In this document: one piece after another, positions 39,707-48,856 of the stretch
How positions within the stretch are numbered: position 1 is the first letter of the stretch
Layout: each line of letters starts with the position of its first letter
NCBI RefSeq assembly: GCF_001037465.1
Contig: NZ_LFCV01000026.1
Coordinates: forward strand, 1 to 53,943
From: Xenorhabdus khoisanae
GTDB lineage: Bacteria > Pseudomonadota > Gammaproteobacteria > Enterobacterales > Enterobacteriaceae
DNA length: 53,943 nucleotides
Direction: 5' to 3'
The notes under the pieces: model-generated
Told to the model about the DNA's origin: nothing
Seen by the model: the letters and a program-made list of their open reading frames with translations, nothing else
Databases searched by the model: none
Program-made: the position numbers and the translations under genes

Positions 39707-39923
39707 TGAAAAATATTGGATTATGCTTACTATCAAGATGAATGATGATTCTCAGTAATAACTCTATTGATATATCACTCAATGAGACATGATGAAAAGA
39801 TATATCGATGGGATAAAAAGAGATAAAAAATGTCTAACCGCTAATTAGAAATGTATTTATTGGGTAATTAGAAAACGAAATAATGTAATCAGGCGGATAT
39901 TTCATATTCTCCTATTTTTCATC

Positions 39924-40739
39924 CTAAGCTATGGGTTTATATTTAGGAATAATCAATGGCTTGTTAGATTCAGGATCACGAATAATCCGACATGCCAAAC
40001 CAAATACATCGGTAATATTTTGTACCGTTACAATTTCCTCAGGAACACCTTCTGCATAAACCTGACCATCTTTTATCATAATCAGACGCGAGGCGTAGCG
40101 CAGAGCAAGGTTAATATCATGTAAAACCAATACCAGTGTTTTACCTTGCCGATGCAAGCCCTGACAAAGATCAAGCAGCTCAATTTGGTGAGAAATATCC
40201 AAATAAGTTGTTGGTTCATCCAATAAAATAATTGGTGTCTGCTGGGCTAATGTCATAGCAAACCAAGCACGCTGACGCTGTCCACCTGACAGTTCACTCA
40301 CCAATTTATGTGACATGTCCCATAAATCCACCGCCTTCAACGCTTCATTGACCACTCTCTCATCTTCTGCCGACCATTGACGCAGGAAAGATTGATAGGG
40401 GTAACGCCCGCGAGAAACAAGCTCATAAATTGTCAGTGCTTCAGTAACGACAGCGCCTTGTGTCAGCAAAGATAACTCACGAGCAACTGATTTAGGCTTA
40501 TGATGGTGAATATTGGTTCCATCCAGCAAGACTTCCCCACGTTGGGGCTGCATACTGCGGCTGATAGCCCGCAGCAGTGTTGATTTTCCACATCCGTTTG
40601 GGCCAATAATGACGCTAAATTCACCATCATGAATGGCAAGGTTAACACCATTAATGATGGTTCTTTTACCGTATGCCAGTGAAAGATCATGGGCTTTCAG
40701 CCGTGAAACCATCTCAGGGGAATGATCATCCGATGACAT
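39924..40739 (-). CDS. Iron-siderophore ABC transporter ATP-binding protein (FepC/FecE-like)
   Basis: The 271-aa ATPase has Walker A GPNGCGKST, Q-loop LLTQGAVVTEALTI, signature LSGGQRQR, Walker B IILLDEPTTYLD and H-loop VLHDINLA. The GRYPYQSFLRQWSAEDE stretch is typical of siderophore/B12/haem importers of the FepC-BtuD branch. It is the last gene of a minus-strand set, adjoining the permease gene with a 1-bp overlap, and would power import of the ferric siderophore across the inner membrane. Confidence 0.93.
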   Translation of the reverse strand: MSSDDHSPEMVSRLKAHDLSLAYGKRTIINGVNLAIHDGEFSVIIGPNGCGKSTLLRAISRSMQPQRGEVLLDGTNIHHHKPKSVARELSLLTQGAVVTEALTIYELVSRGRYPYQSFLRQWSAEDERVVNEALKAVDLWDMSHKLVSELSGGQRQRAWFAMTLAQQTPIILLDEPTTYLDISHQIELLDLCQGLHRQGKTLVLVLHDINLALRYASRLIMIKDGQVYAEGVPEEIVTVQNITDVFGLACRIIRDPESNKPLIIPKYKPIA

Positions 40740-41788
40740 TATCGCGTTCTCCTTAATTCGGAATACAGTAAATACATCAAATAGACTCCACCAACCACAG
40801 CCGTAATCACCCCCACTGGTAAACGGGCTGAAGTCGGTAATATCAGAGTCATTAAATCAGAAGCCAGCATTAGCAACGCACCCACCAACGCAGTACAAAA
40901 CAGTGCAATACCCTTATTTCGCACCAAGCGGCGGGCAATTTGCGGGGCAGACAAAGCGATGAATGCAACTGGCCCTACGACCAATACTGACATGGTGGCA
41001 AAAGTTACGGCCAATAATATGCTGACAATCCGAATAAGACGCACAGGTACACCAAGAGTATTAGCCAGATCATCTCCAAAATGGGTGTAATTCAATTGCC
41101 TGCCTAACCAAAACAAAGCAGGAATGAAAATGACCATTCCGCTAATTAGTGCAACATTTCGCCAATTTTGACTGACAAGGCTACCTCTCAATAATGATTT
41201 CAGTTGTTGAGCCTGTTCAAGCCGGATATTCGAGGAAGCAAAATCGACAAATGCTGTACACAACGCAGCAATCGCAATTCCCGAAATAATGATCTTGTTA
41301 GCCGACATATTTCCGATTCCCGCGCTATTACCGAGATAAACCAACAAGACAGCAAACATAGCACCCAATAGTGCACCCAATGGAACAGGTAATACATCAG
41401 GCCAAACAACCATCGCCATTACGATCCCCACTGCTGCTCCACCATTAACGCCGATGATATCCGGGCTGCCAAGTGCATTACGGGTTGTGAGCTGAAAAAG
41501 GGAACCGGAAAGTGCCAATGTCATACCCGCACCAATTGCCACTAACGCCCTTGGTAAGCGGATATCCATAAGGATAAATTTCTGGTAAGGCGTTTCTATC
41601 AACAGAAAAGGATTATCAATCCCTTCCCTGCCCATAGCTAAAGACAGGTAAAAGAACACCACAATGAGCAGTAAAACAGAAAAAACTACCCTGCTCACTT
41701 GCCATGAAGGTGCAAGCAAAACAGCGCTTCCCAGTTTAAATGTTTTCGTTTTTGGTTGCTTAATTGGCGAATGTATCAGTGTCATCAT
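40739..41788 (-). CDS. Iron-siderophore ABC transporter permease (FecCD family), subunit 2
   Basis: The 349-aa FecCD/BtuC-type permease has about ten TM segments. Hallmarks are DIRLPRALVAIGAGMTLALSG, LGSPDIIGVNGGAAVGI, GPVAFIALSAPQIARRLV (ATPase contact) and PVGVITAVVGGVYLMYLL. It pairs with the permease encoded next to it (start codon directly after the other gene's stop). The FepG/FecD position in the operon is clear; substrate identity cannot be read from the sequence. Confidence 0.93.
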   Translation of the reverse strand: MMTLIHSPIKQPKTKTFKLGSAVLLAPSWQVSRVVFSVLLLIVVFFYLSLAMGREGIDNPFLLIETPYQKFILMDIRLPRALVAIGAGMTLALSGSLFQLTTRNALGSPDIIGVNGGAAVGIVMAMVVWPDVLPVPLGALLGAMFAVLLVYLGNSAGIGNMSANKIIISGIAIAALCTAFVDFASSNIRLEQAQQLKSLLRGSLVSQNWRNVALISGMVIFIPALFWLGRQLNYTHFGDDLANTLGVPVRLIRIVSILLAVTFATMSVLVVGPVAFIALSAPQIARRLVRNKGIALFCTALVGALLMLASDLMTLILPTSARLPVGVITAVVGGVYLMYLLYSELRRTR

Positions 41789-42799
41789 TTATTCCGCCAT
41801 CATTTTTTGGGCGCGACTTTTCGCAACCAGATAAAGTAGAGGCGCACCGATGCTCGCCGTAATAATGCCAACCATGATTTCTTCTGGCGCTATCAGTAAT
41901 CGAGCAACCACATCCGATATTAGAAGCAAGCAAGAACCCGCAAGCAGGCAATAAGGTAATAACCAGCGGAAATCACTACCCACCAATGCTCGCATCAAAT
42001 GAGGAGCAGCTAGACCAACAAACGCAATAGGGCCGGCCATTGCTGTCGCAGCCGCCGCCAGCATTGTCGCACTCAGCAAAGACAATATTCGGGTTCGGGC
42101 AACATTTACTCCCAATGAGCCTGCAATCCCTTCACCAAAAACCATCACATTTAAGGAAGAACTCAAAGAAAGCGTTAATATCACTGCCACCAGCAAATAA
42201 GGAATCAGCAAGCTGGCATCACTCAATGACATGGCACTCAATGAACCGATAGTCCAAAAACGATAGCTATCCATCACTTGTGGATTTAATAATATGACAC
42301 CCTGCACAAGTGCAAACAGACAGATATTGATTGATGCGCCTGTCAAGACCAACCGAGAAAGATGAGTACTGCGTGATCTTCCGCTAAGCAGGTAAAACAA
42401 AAGGGTAGACAAACTCGCGCCAATAAACGCAGTCCAAAACCGAGGTATTCCATCTAAAACAGGAATGAAAGAAAAGCAGACCACGGTAGCCGCTGCCCCT
42501 GCATTAACGCCCAGCAATCCGGGATCACCCAATGGATTGCGCAATAATCCTTGTATCACAGCCCCTGCCAATGCCAGTGCCGCACCAGCCATTAAACCAA
42601 TCAATGTGCGAGGCTCACGGGCATTGATCACTAAATCGTAATAACTGCCACTATCTCCTAGCCAGTAATGTTGCCAGACTGCTGACAAAGGCAACGATTT
42701 TGAGCCTAAACTTAAGCTGGCCATAACACAAAAGCAAGTCAGCACGACCATGAACATCAACCCAAATGTAAGAGCAATTCGCCGTTTAGGGTTCATCAT
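41789..42799 (-). CDS. Iron-siderophore ABC transporter permease (FecCD family), subunit 1
   Basis: The 336-aa FecCD permease has an N-terminal TM helix and the hallmarks REPRTLIGLMAGAALALAG, NPLGDPGLLGVNAGAAATVV, GPIAFVGLAAPHLMRALVG and EEIMVGIITASIGAPLLYLV. It overlaps the binding-protein gene by 14 bp and abuts the second permease gene. It forms the hetero-dimeric transmembrane channel. Confidence 0.93.
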   Translation of the reverse strand: MMNPKRRIALTFGLMFMVVLTCFCVMASLSLGSKSLPLSAVWQHYWLGDSGSYYDLVINAREPRTLIGLMAGAALALAGAVIQGLLRNPLGDPGLLGVNAGAAATVVCFSFIPVLDGIPRFWTAFIGASLSTLLFYLLSGRSRSTHLSRLVLTGASINICLFALVQGVILLNPQVMDSYRFWTIGSLSAMSLSDASLLIPYLLVAVILTLSLSSSLNVMVFGEGIAGSLGVNVARTRILSLLSATMLAAAATAMAGPIAFVGLAAPHLMRALVGSDFRWLLPYCLLAGSCLLLISDVVARLLIAPEEIMVGIITASIGAPLLYLVAKSRAQKMMAE

Positions 42800-43829
42800 A
42801 TTTTGCTGTCTCCTGCTTCAACAATTCCTGTTTTAACAACGGCATAAATTTGGGTAATCCCCAGCGTAAACTAAGGGGCGAACCATAGGACATGGACATC
42901 ACAATGGACTGGTTGGTCAATGGAATATATCCCCCTTGACCAACAGCACGGATAGATCGAAATAAAGGCAGGGCCTCCGTTGCCTGACGCTCTTTTTCAT
43001 TGGTGTACCACGTGACCAAAATATCAACCCCATTAAGCACGTCGGCATTCTCCAAACCAATATTGGCGGAAAAATTGCCGAAAGGTGCATTCAAGGAGCC
43101 AGCCAACGGAAATAGAGATAAACCGAGATGTATTAGCGTATCCACACGTGGATCGTTTTTGACGTAGAGCGATAAAGTATTACTGGTTGTTCCTGCTTTA
43201 ATATAGGCAAAATGATAACGTGTAATATTCGGGATGGTGTTTCCCGCCTGAGTCAGCATGTTATCCAGCTCAACAACGAGCTTTTCACCTTGCTCTATTT
43301 TATCCAACGCTCGCGCCACCAGCTCAATCTGTTGTCGTGGTGTCGTCTGCCAAGGCTTTTCCGGATAAGCAACGACGGGAACAAAATGGGATAAATGCTC
43401 ATAATGTTCCCTCGTGATACCTGATTGTGTCGCCAAAATTAAATCTGGTTTCAAATTGATGATCTTTTCAATATCCAATTCAGGATACATTTCAATAATG
43501 GCAGGTAATTCTGCGCCACGCCGCGCTATCTCCTCCCTGAACCAAGGCAAATATCCTTCGGCATCGCCACCCCAGCGATGAGATTCAATGCCAACAGGAA
43601 TTATGCCCAGATCGAGCAAAATATCTTCAGTACCTGTTCCTAACGCCACAATCCGTTGGGGCGGCTGGTTAATTACCGCTGTACCTAAAGCAGTAGTGAT
43701 TTCTTTGGGGTAACCAGTCCGGTTTACTGGTAAATGTTTCGGAGTTGACGATCTGTCGCAACCAATCAACAAACTTACCAGTAGTATCAACAGTACGATG
43801 ACCAACAACTTGCAACATGTCAAAGCCAT
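42786..43829 (-). CDS. Iron-siderophore-binding lipoprotein (FepB/FecB-like)
   Basis: This 347-aa TroA-like binding protein has a lipoprotein signal with lipobox LIGC (Cys24), so it is membrane-anchored; lipoprotein siderophore-binding proteins are less common in Gram-negatives than soluble ones. Typical segments are PPQRIVALGTGTEDILLDLGIIPVG, EKIINLKPDLILATQSG and NGVDILVTWYT. GGGTAACTGGCA precedes the ATG. It is 97 bp downstream of the receptor stop, a gap filled by a small repeat-encoding ORF that overlaps its first bases. Confidence 0.9.
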   Translation of the reverse strand: MALTCCKLLVIVLLILLVSLLIGCDRSSTPKHLPVNRTGYPKEITTALGTAVINQPPQRIVALGTGTEDILLDLGIIPVGIESHRWGGDAEGYLPWFREEIARRGAELPAIIEMYPELDIEKIINLKPDLILATQSGITREHYEHLSHFVPVVAYPEKPWQTTPRQQIELVARALDKIEQGEKLVVELDNMLTQAGNTIPNITRYHFAYIKAGTTSNTLSLYVKNDPRVDTLIHLGLSLFPLAGSLNAPFGNFSANIGLENADVLNGVDILVTWYTNEKERQATEALPLFRSIRAVGQGGYIPLTNQSIVMSMSYGSPLSLRWGLPKFMPLLKQELLKQETAKYDEP

Positions 43830-43906
43830 TGCCAGTTACCCTTTACTGTTTGTTGTTCAAGAAATTGTTGTTCGAGCGATTGTTGTTCAAATGGATAAAA
43901 ATACAT
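43820..43906 (-). CDS. Possible 28-aa small protein with E-Q-Q repeats, overlapping the binding-protein start
   Basis: This ATG-initiated ORF fills most of the gap between receptor and binding-protein genes and ends 10 bp inside the latter. It is built on three 15-bp direct repeats (about 43850-43894), so the peptide repeats five residues: FEQQS, LEQQF, LEQQT. It then ends with an aromatic KGNWQWL. A weak GGACGG lies upstream. It could be a leader peptide coupling translation of the binding protein, or simply a repeat that happens to stay open. I do not recognise it. Confidence 0.35.
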   Translation of the reverse strand: MYFYPFEQQSLEQQFLEQQTVKGNWQWL

Positions 43907-43926
43907 TGTCGCCGTCCGTGATTTAA

Positions 43927-46191
43927 TTAAAACTGATAACGCAAAGTTGCTTCAACATTCCGCGGTGCACCATAGTAGTACTGGGTATAGCTACCAAATG
44001 AGGTGTAATATTTCTTGTCGAATAAGTTATTCAGATTCACTGTCAGGGAAAGATCTGGCGTGAATTGATAACGTCCCATCAAGTTGACAGTGGCAAAACT
44101 ACCTTGACCATCCTGGCGTACTTTTCCATCAGGCCCGGTAAGATCACGCCATGTTTTACCCTGCCAATTAATACCACCACCCAACGTTAAATCATTCATC
44201 ACACCAGACAAAGTGTAAGTCGTGAACAATTTGAATAAGCGGTTTGGATCTTCTGTATTGGTACGCTTACCACCTGGCATGGTCGCGCGGAATTGGGTAT
44301 AACCCGCATAAATACGCCAATCATCGGTAATCTGACCACTGACTTCAGCTTCAAAGCCTCGGGTTTTTACCCCATTGATTGCATAATAAACTCTGGCATT
44401 CTTTGGAATTTCGGGTGCTTTCGGTTTTCCAGAATTATCATCAACCGTGTAATTATTCTGACGAATTTCGAAAAGTGCCAATGAATAATCAAGACCGTTA
44501 TCCAAGGCAACACCTTTCAGACCCAGCTCATAGTTTTCACCGGAGACGGGTTTAAGGAGTTGGTTACTACGGTCAATGCGGCTTTCTGGATCAAAAATTT
44601 TAGTATAACTGCCATAAACCGAGAAATCCGGTGTTATGTTGTAAACCAACCCACCATACGGTACGAATTGATCGCTATAACTGGCATTTTGTGACGTACC
44701 AAAGTTATCACCACGAGTTTTCCAACTGGTGACACGTCCACCAAGGATCAATGTAACTGGATCGGCTAAAGAGAGTTGTGTAACAGCATAACCTGCGGTT
44801 TGTTCAATATAGCCATGAGACCCTGTTGTTCTCTGCTTACTCCACGTTGGCTCAGCATAACTCCATGAAGATTTAGTAAAATCTCCTAAATATTTACAGT
44901 TATTCCTTTTCCCTGTATTGGCTTGATCGTTTTCATTTGGATTTTTCTCAAGCATACAAGTGGCATAATAGTAATCATTCTGGAAATTTTGTTTCTGGTA
45001 GTTCAAACCAAAGCTGGCGTGATGCGTGTGCCCTAATAACCTATAATTACCATTTGCCTGTAAATCGAAATTACGCTGGCGACGAGATCCGTCAATCAAC
45101 GTCATATTACCCGGATACATCCCTTCATTCGTTGCACGTTCAGGGAAACCGGTCGCCCATAATACTTTTTGATCAAGAGAGTTATTGTCATAAGTAAAGG
45201 TACCTTTCACACTCCAGCCATTATCAAATTTGTGTTGCAAGCTGGTAAAAGTCGAAAACGAACGAACTTTGGAGAAGGCCCAATCAGGCGCATAACTGTT
45301 ACTACGTTTGTAATCAGTTTTACTGCCATCTTTAAAATAAATCGGCAAACCACCAAACATTCCACCGCGGGTATGGTTGATTTGATAATCAGTGCCAATG
45401 CTCAGCAAAGTATTTTCTGTTAGATTCGCTTCAAGAATGCTGTAAAAAGGATATTTCTCATGTTTATCACGATCAATAAACGAATTGGAGCGCTCATAAG
45501 CAGTAACAAAACGCCCTCTGACAGTTCCGTTTTCATTTAATGGACCAGACAGATCAAGGCTAGTCCGCCACTTATCCCAGGAACCACCACCTAAAGTAGC
45601 CTCACCACGAAAATCACTGGTTGGGCGTTTGCGAATCACATTAACGGCAGCTGAAGGTGTTCCCGGCCCTACCATTAACCCCGCAGCACCACGAACGACT
45701 TCAAGGCGATCAATGATGGCGGTATCCAGTAAGTTATCACCATAGTTAAAACGGATGTCGTAAAAAGTAGGTACACCGTCACGCAACATATTTCTGACCG
45801 TCATTCCTCTTGAAGAAAAGGTAAAACGATCACTATCAGCCTGATGAACCGTCATGCCTGTGATGCTATCAATAGCACTCTTAACGCTATCCAGATTTTC
45901 ATCCACCATACGCTGTTTAGTCATAACACTGACGCTTTGTGGTGTTTCACGTGCAGACAAGTTCAGGCCAGTCGATGTCACCATTGATGACGTGTTATAC
46001 ATGCCCGTATCTTCCGTGATACCTTCATGTTCTACCGATGCAGCCGTTACAACAATCCTATCCTCCTTCCTTTGTGCTTCTTCTGCCATAGCTACACTAT
46101 TTCCCGCCAAAATGAGCAAAATCATTAGAGAAAGCACGATTCTTTTGGTTAAATAATTTGATTGCAAAATTGGATTAATCACTCTACTCAT
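43927..46191 (-). CDS. TonB-dependent ferric-siderophore outer-membrane receptor
   Basis: The 754-aa receptor has a signal peptide with hydrophobic core IVLSLMILLILAGNSVAMA and a TonB box-like EDRIVVTAA just after it. The plug domain has RETPQSVSVMTKQRM, DRLEVVRGAAGLMVGPGTP and SAAVNVIRKRP. A 22-strand-type barrel ends LFDKKYYTSFG...GAPRNVEATLRYQF with a C-terminal Phe. It fits the TonB-siderophor family, nearest in style to FhuE/FpvA-like hydroxamate receptors, but the ligand is not determined. An upstream Met at 46284 would add 31 residues overlapping a gene remnant; Met at 46191 gives a proper signal peptide and is chosen. The four ABC genes follow on the same strand. Confidence 0.93.
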   Translation of the reverse strand: MSRVINPILQSNYLTKRIVLSLMILLILAGNSVAMAEEAQRKEDRIVVTAASVEHEGITEDTGMYNTSSMVTSTGLNLSARETPQSVSVMTKQRMVDENLDSVKSAIDSITGMTVHQADSDRFTFSSRGMTVRNMLRDGVPTFYDIRFNYGDNLLDTAIIDRLEVVRGAAGLMVGPGTPSAAVNVIRKRPTSDFRGEATLGGGSWDKWRTSLDLSGPLNENGTVRGRFVTAYERSNSFIDRDKHEKYPFYSILEANLTENTLLSIGTDYQINHTRGGMFGGLPIYFKDGSKTDYKRSNSYAPDWAFSKVRSFSTFTSLQHKFDNGWSVKGTFTYDNNSLDQKVLWATGFPERATNEGMYPGNMTLIDGSRRQRNFDLQANGNYRLLGHTHHASFGLNYQKQNFQNDYYYATCMLEKNPNENDQANTGKRNNCKYLGDFTKSSWSYAEPTWSKQRTTGSHGYIEQTAGYAVTQLSLADPVTLILGGRVTSWKTRGDNFGTSQNASYSDQFVPYGGLVYNITPDFSVYGSYTKIFDPESRIDRSNQLLKPVSGENYELGLKGVALDNGLDYSLALFEIRQNNYTVDDNSGKPKAPEIPKNARVYYAINGVKTRGFEAEVSGQITDDWRIYAGYTQFRATMPGGKRTNTEDPNRLFKLFTTYTLSGVMNDLTLGGGINWQGKTWRDLTGPDGKVRQDGQGSFATVNLMGRYQFTPDLSLTVNLNNLFDKKYYTSFGSYTQYYYGAPRNVEATLRYQF

Positions 46192-46237
46192 TCCGTTACC
46201 AAAATAATTTGTTGTTATGTTTACTTTGATGTTTCCA

Positions 46238-46571
46238 TCACTCGTCTGTCTCAACAGCAACAGAATATTTTTCGCGTAAAGCATGAAGTGGGTTCACTAA
46301 CATTCCAGCAAATTTCAGAATCTGATAGGGCGTACTGAATATCTCGTTGAGATAATTTTCAGGCCATTGAAATTTATCTGATGCAACAGAGTAAGCTTGC
46401 TCCTTGTCATAAACTACAAAGTGCCGATTGGTATATAGTCAGTTTTCCTTAACTAAATGAGAGGGTTGATATTCCCAATGAGTATTCAGCGAATGTATTT
46501 AATAAAATCTTCCATTCATATCCTGTACGCATTTGTTTCCATGCATAAATAGGGGGAATAGCGCGATACAT
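46238..46571 (-). pseudogene. Frameshifted gene remnant of unknown identity upstream of the receptor
   Basis: Two protein-like open stretches lie end to end on the minus strand in different frames. The first (46571 to 46449) runs from an ATG: MYRAIPPIYAWKQMRTGYEW and on to SLGISTLSFS. The second (46438 to 46238, 66 codons, no ATG near its start) includes FVVYDKEQAYSVASDKFQWP, IFSTPYQILKFAGMLVNPLH and ends VAVETDE. They are separated by a stop in each frame (TAA 46449-46451, TGA 46439-46441) and differ by one base in frame. The amino-acid composition is far from the K/I/N-rich noise of the surrounding DNA. I read it as a small gene broken by an indel, or as its 3' remnant. I do not recognise the family. 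Confidence 0.5.
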
Positions 46572-46661
46572 CTCTATATAAATTCCTGGATATTGCTACC
46601 CAATCAGGGAGAGTGTTAACTCTGGCTCATGGTAGGTTATGGCCTTATCTTTTTTATTTTA

Positions 46662-46680
46662 TTAAATGATAATTAAAATT
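46662..46680 (-). promoter_or_regulatory. Candidate Fur box of the receptor locus
   Basis: TTAAATGATAATTAAAATT contains the core TGATAAT and matches the Fur consensus at 12 of 19 positions by my count. It lies about 90 bp upstream of the broken gene and 470 bp upstream of the receptor start. Iron regulation of a TonB receptor is expected, but this site is only moderately good. Confidence 0.4.
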
Positions 46681-46910
46681 ATTACTATTAACAACCCTAG
46701 GAAAGTAAAGTATTTAGATAAATTCATTAGTTTGATTAATAGCATGAATTAATAACATAAATGAATCATAAATAGTGTAAATTCTATGTTCGATATTTAT
46801 ATATCATAGAAATAAAAAATCAATAAAATAATTGCATTGAAAAACAATAAAAAATTTCTTTATTTAATTTTGCAAAATATTTTTTTATAAAAATAAAAAC
46901 AGATTGATTA

Positions 46911-46953
46911 AATTAAGGAAAAAATAAAGGCTCTGACTATTTAGTCAGAGCCT
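46911..46953 (-). terminator. Terminator of the yfiF gene
   Basis: On the minus strand AGGCTCTGACTA pairs with TAGTCAGAGCCT (arms 46928-46939 and 46942-46953), followed by TTTATTTTTT. It lies 46 bp after the stop of the minus-strand methyltransferase gene. From 46686 to 46910 the DNA is extremely AT-rich with no ORF of note. Confidence 0.88.
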
Positions 46954-46998
46954 CATTAATAAAGGAGAGTAAACTATCTCCTTCTACTTTCAATTAAA

Positions 46999-48036
46999 TT
47001 AGACCTTATTCTGACGCCACCATTCCGCCAGCATAATGCCTGTTGCAACAGAAACATTCAGGCTTTCTACCCGACCAGTACCACCGATAGAAAGACGAAT
47101 GTCGCCATCTTCCCAAATACTGTCGCTTAACCCATCACTTTCCTGCCCCAATACCAAAACCATTTTTTCTGGTAATGTTGCTTGTGCCAGTGTTGTGCTT
47201 CCCTTATGACTTGATGTGGTCACAATCGAATAGCCTTCGTCACGGAATTTATTCAGCGTAGCTGTGAATCCATCGGCATCAATGCCTTTGATATGCTCAG
47301 CACCACCTTCTGCTGTACGGACAGCCGCACCTGATTCCAACATCGCTGTATCCTGCAAGATAACACCCTGTACACCAAAATGTGCACAACTACGCATGAT
47401 TGCGCCAAGGTTATGTGGATTACCTACATTTTCCAACGCCAACACACAATCTTTTGCAGGTGCTTGCTGCAAATAGGTCACCGCATCCATTCCATTGCGT
47501 TTCTTGATCAAAAAGCAAACGCCACCATGATGTTCCGTACCCGATGCTTTAGTCAGTTCCTCATCGTCAACCACATGGTAAGCTTTGCGATTTGCCGCCA
47601 TCCATTTAAGGGCATCGCGAAAACGTGGGGTGATTGATTGAACAAACCAAGCCCGAACAATCGCATCAGGGCGGTTCTGGAACATTGCCTGACAAGCATT
47701 TTCCCCATAAATACGGGTTTCTTCCAAACGCTGACGACGAAGCTGTTCAGGGTCGATATAACTTTTACCACTGATACCACTATGCTCTGGTTTAAGTGGC
47801 TCTCCCTCTGGACGAGAAACAGTTCTCCAAGGAGAGCGTTCGTCTGAACGCGCAGGGCGTTCATTATCACGACGGCGGTCACCTTGCTCACGCCCTTTAC
47901 CAAACGGACGTTTATTATTCTTACGGTTGTCACTGTTTTTACGACGATCGTTATCTTTACGATTATCGTTATTGTCCTCATTGCGGACATACATCACTTT
48001 GACTTTACCGTTCTTACCACTATAGGAATCGTTCAT
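46999..48036 (-). CDS. yfiF: SpoU/TrmH-family RNA 2'-O-methyltransferase-like protein YfiF
   Basis: This 345-aa protein has an N-terminal, low-complexity basic/acidic tail of about 95 residues rich in D, R, N and K. A SpoU substrate-binding domain (about 100-185, [20 protein letters not shown]) and a SPOUT knot domain follow. The latter has [35 protein letters not shown] and the motif-3 sequence [14 protein letters not shown]. Motif 3 is canonical here, whereas the E. coli protein has a less standard sequence at that point, so the enzyme may well be active. The RNA target is unknown. It is divergent from tapT over 133 bp. Confidence 0.92.
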   Translation of the reverse strand: MNDSYSGKNGKVKVMYVRNEDNNDNRKDNDRRKNSDNRKNNKRPFGKGREQGDRRRDNERPARSDERSPWRTVSRPEGEPLKPEHSGISGKSYIDPEQLRRQRLEETRIYGENACQAMFQNRPDAIVRAWFVQSITPRFRDALKWMAANRKAYHVVDDEELTKASGTEHHGGVCFLIKKRNGMDAVTYLQQAPAKDCVLALENVGNPHNLGAIMRSCAHFGVQGVILQDTAMLESGAAVRTAEGGAEHIKGIDADGFTATLNKFRDEGYSIVTTSSHKGSTTLAQATLPEKMVLVLGQESDGLSDSIWEDGDIRLSIGGTGRVESLNVSVATGIMLAEWWRQNKV

Positions 48037-48169
48037 TTATTTCTCCAACTGCGCTATGGCGCGAAGATTACCCGATGTGCGCGCCCGAAGCTACCTCTGG
48101 CAACGACAATCCATTAAAATATCCGTTAATTTTTACTGGTTTTATCCACGAACATGTTTGAGTTCTTAA

Positions 48170-48856
48170 ATGAGAAATAACAACGCCGTTTATCAGCTTC
48201 GCCAACACCGTCTTGCCCGTTCTACCCGCCCGTTTCAGGCAAGGGGTTGCCGAGTACAACGTTGCTTGCATTGTTTATTGCCCCAAAAAAACTGCCTGTG
48301 TGAAATAATCTCACCCGCAAACGCGGAAAGCCGCTTCTGTCTTATCATGTTTGATACTGAGCCTATGAAACCCAGCAATACTGGAAAGTTGATTGCAGAT
48401 ATACTGCCCGATACACACGCTTTTCTCTGGTCCAGAACTGAACCCGATCAACAAATGCTTGAGGTGTTGAACGACCCAACCCGTCAGCCCTATTTGATAT
48501 TCCCAGACAGCTACGCCACGCCTCCTCGTACTGTGTATCAACAGCTTCCTGATAACCAGAAATCACCGCTGTTCATTATATTGGATGGTACTTGGCCTGA
48601 GGCAAGGAAAATGTTTCGCAAAAGCCCATATTTAGATGATATTCCCCTGCTGTCTATTAATAATATTGCCAAAATGGATTATTTACTGCGAGTTCCATCC
48701 AGGCAAGAGCAGCATTGTACTGCCGAAGTTGCAGCCGCTGCACTAGAATTGGCTGGGGATATTGAAGCCTCACACTCGTTACTCGGCCATTTCAATCATT
48801 TTCGTGAACAATATCTGGCTGGGAAATCTAATCGTCCGGGGAGTCAATCACAGTAA
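48170..48856 (+). CDS. tapT: tRNA-uridine aminocarboxypropyltransferase TapT (DTW domain)
   Basis: This 228-aa DTW-domain protein (E. coli YfiP) makes acp3U47 in tRNAs. The N-terminal zinc-type cysteines are in CRVQRCLHCLLPQKNCLC. The SAM-site motif is FDTEPMKPSNTGKLIADILP, and the family signature DGTWPEARKMFRKSPYL lies in the C-terminal half. It precedes patZ by 110 bp, as in E. coli; trxC, which sits next to it there, is absent. Confidence 0.94.
   Translation: MRNNNAVYQLRQHRLARSTRPFQARGCRVQRCLHCLLPQKNCLCEIISPANAESRFCLIMFDTEPMKPSNTGKLIADILPDTHAFLWSRTEPDQQMLEVLNDPTRQPYLIFPDSYATPPRTVYQQLPDNQKSPLFIILDGTWPEARKMFRKSPYLDDIPLLSINNIAKMDYLLRVPSRQEQHCTAEVAAAALELAGDIEASHSLLGHFNHFREQYLAGKSNRPGSQSQ

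Noticed and set aside
46192-46284. Upstream Met adding 31 residues to the TonB receptor
   Set aside because: The extension overlaps the end of the broken gene in another frame and would bury the signal peptide; Met at 46191 gives a normal signal.
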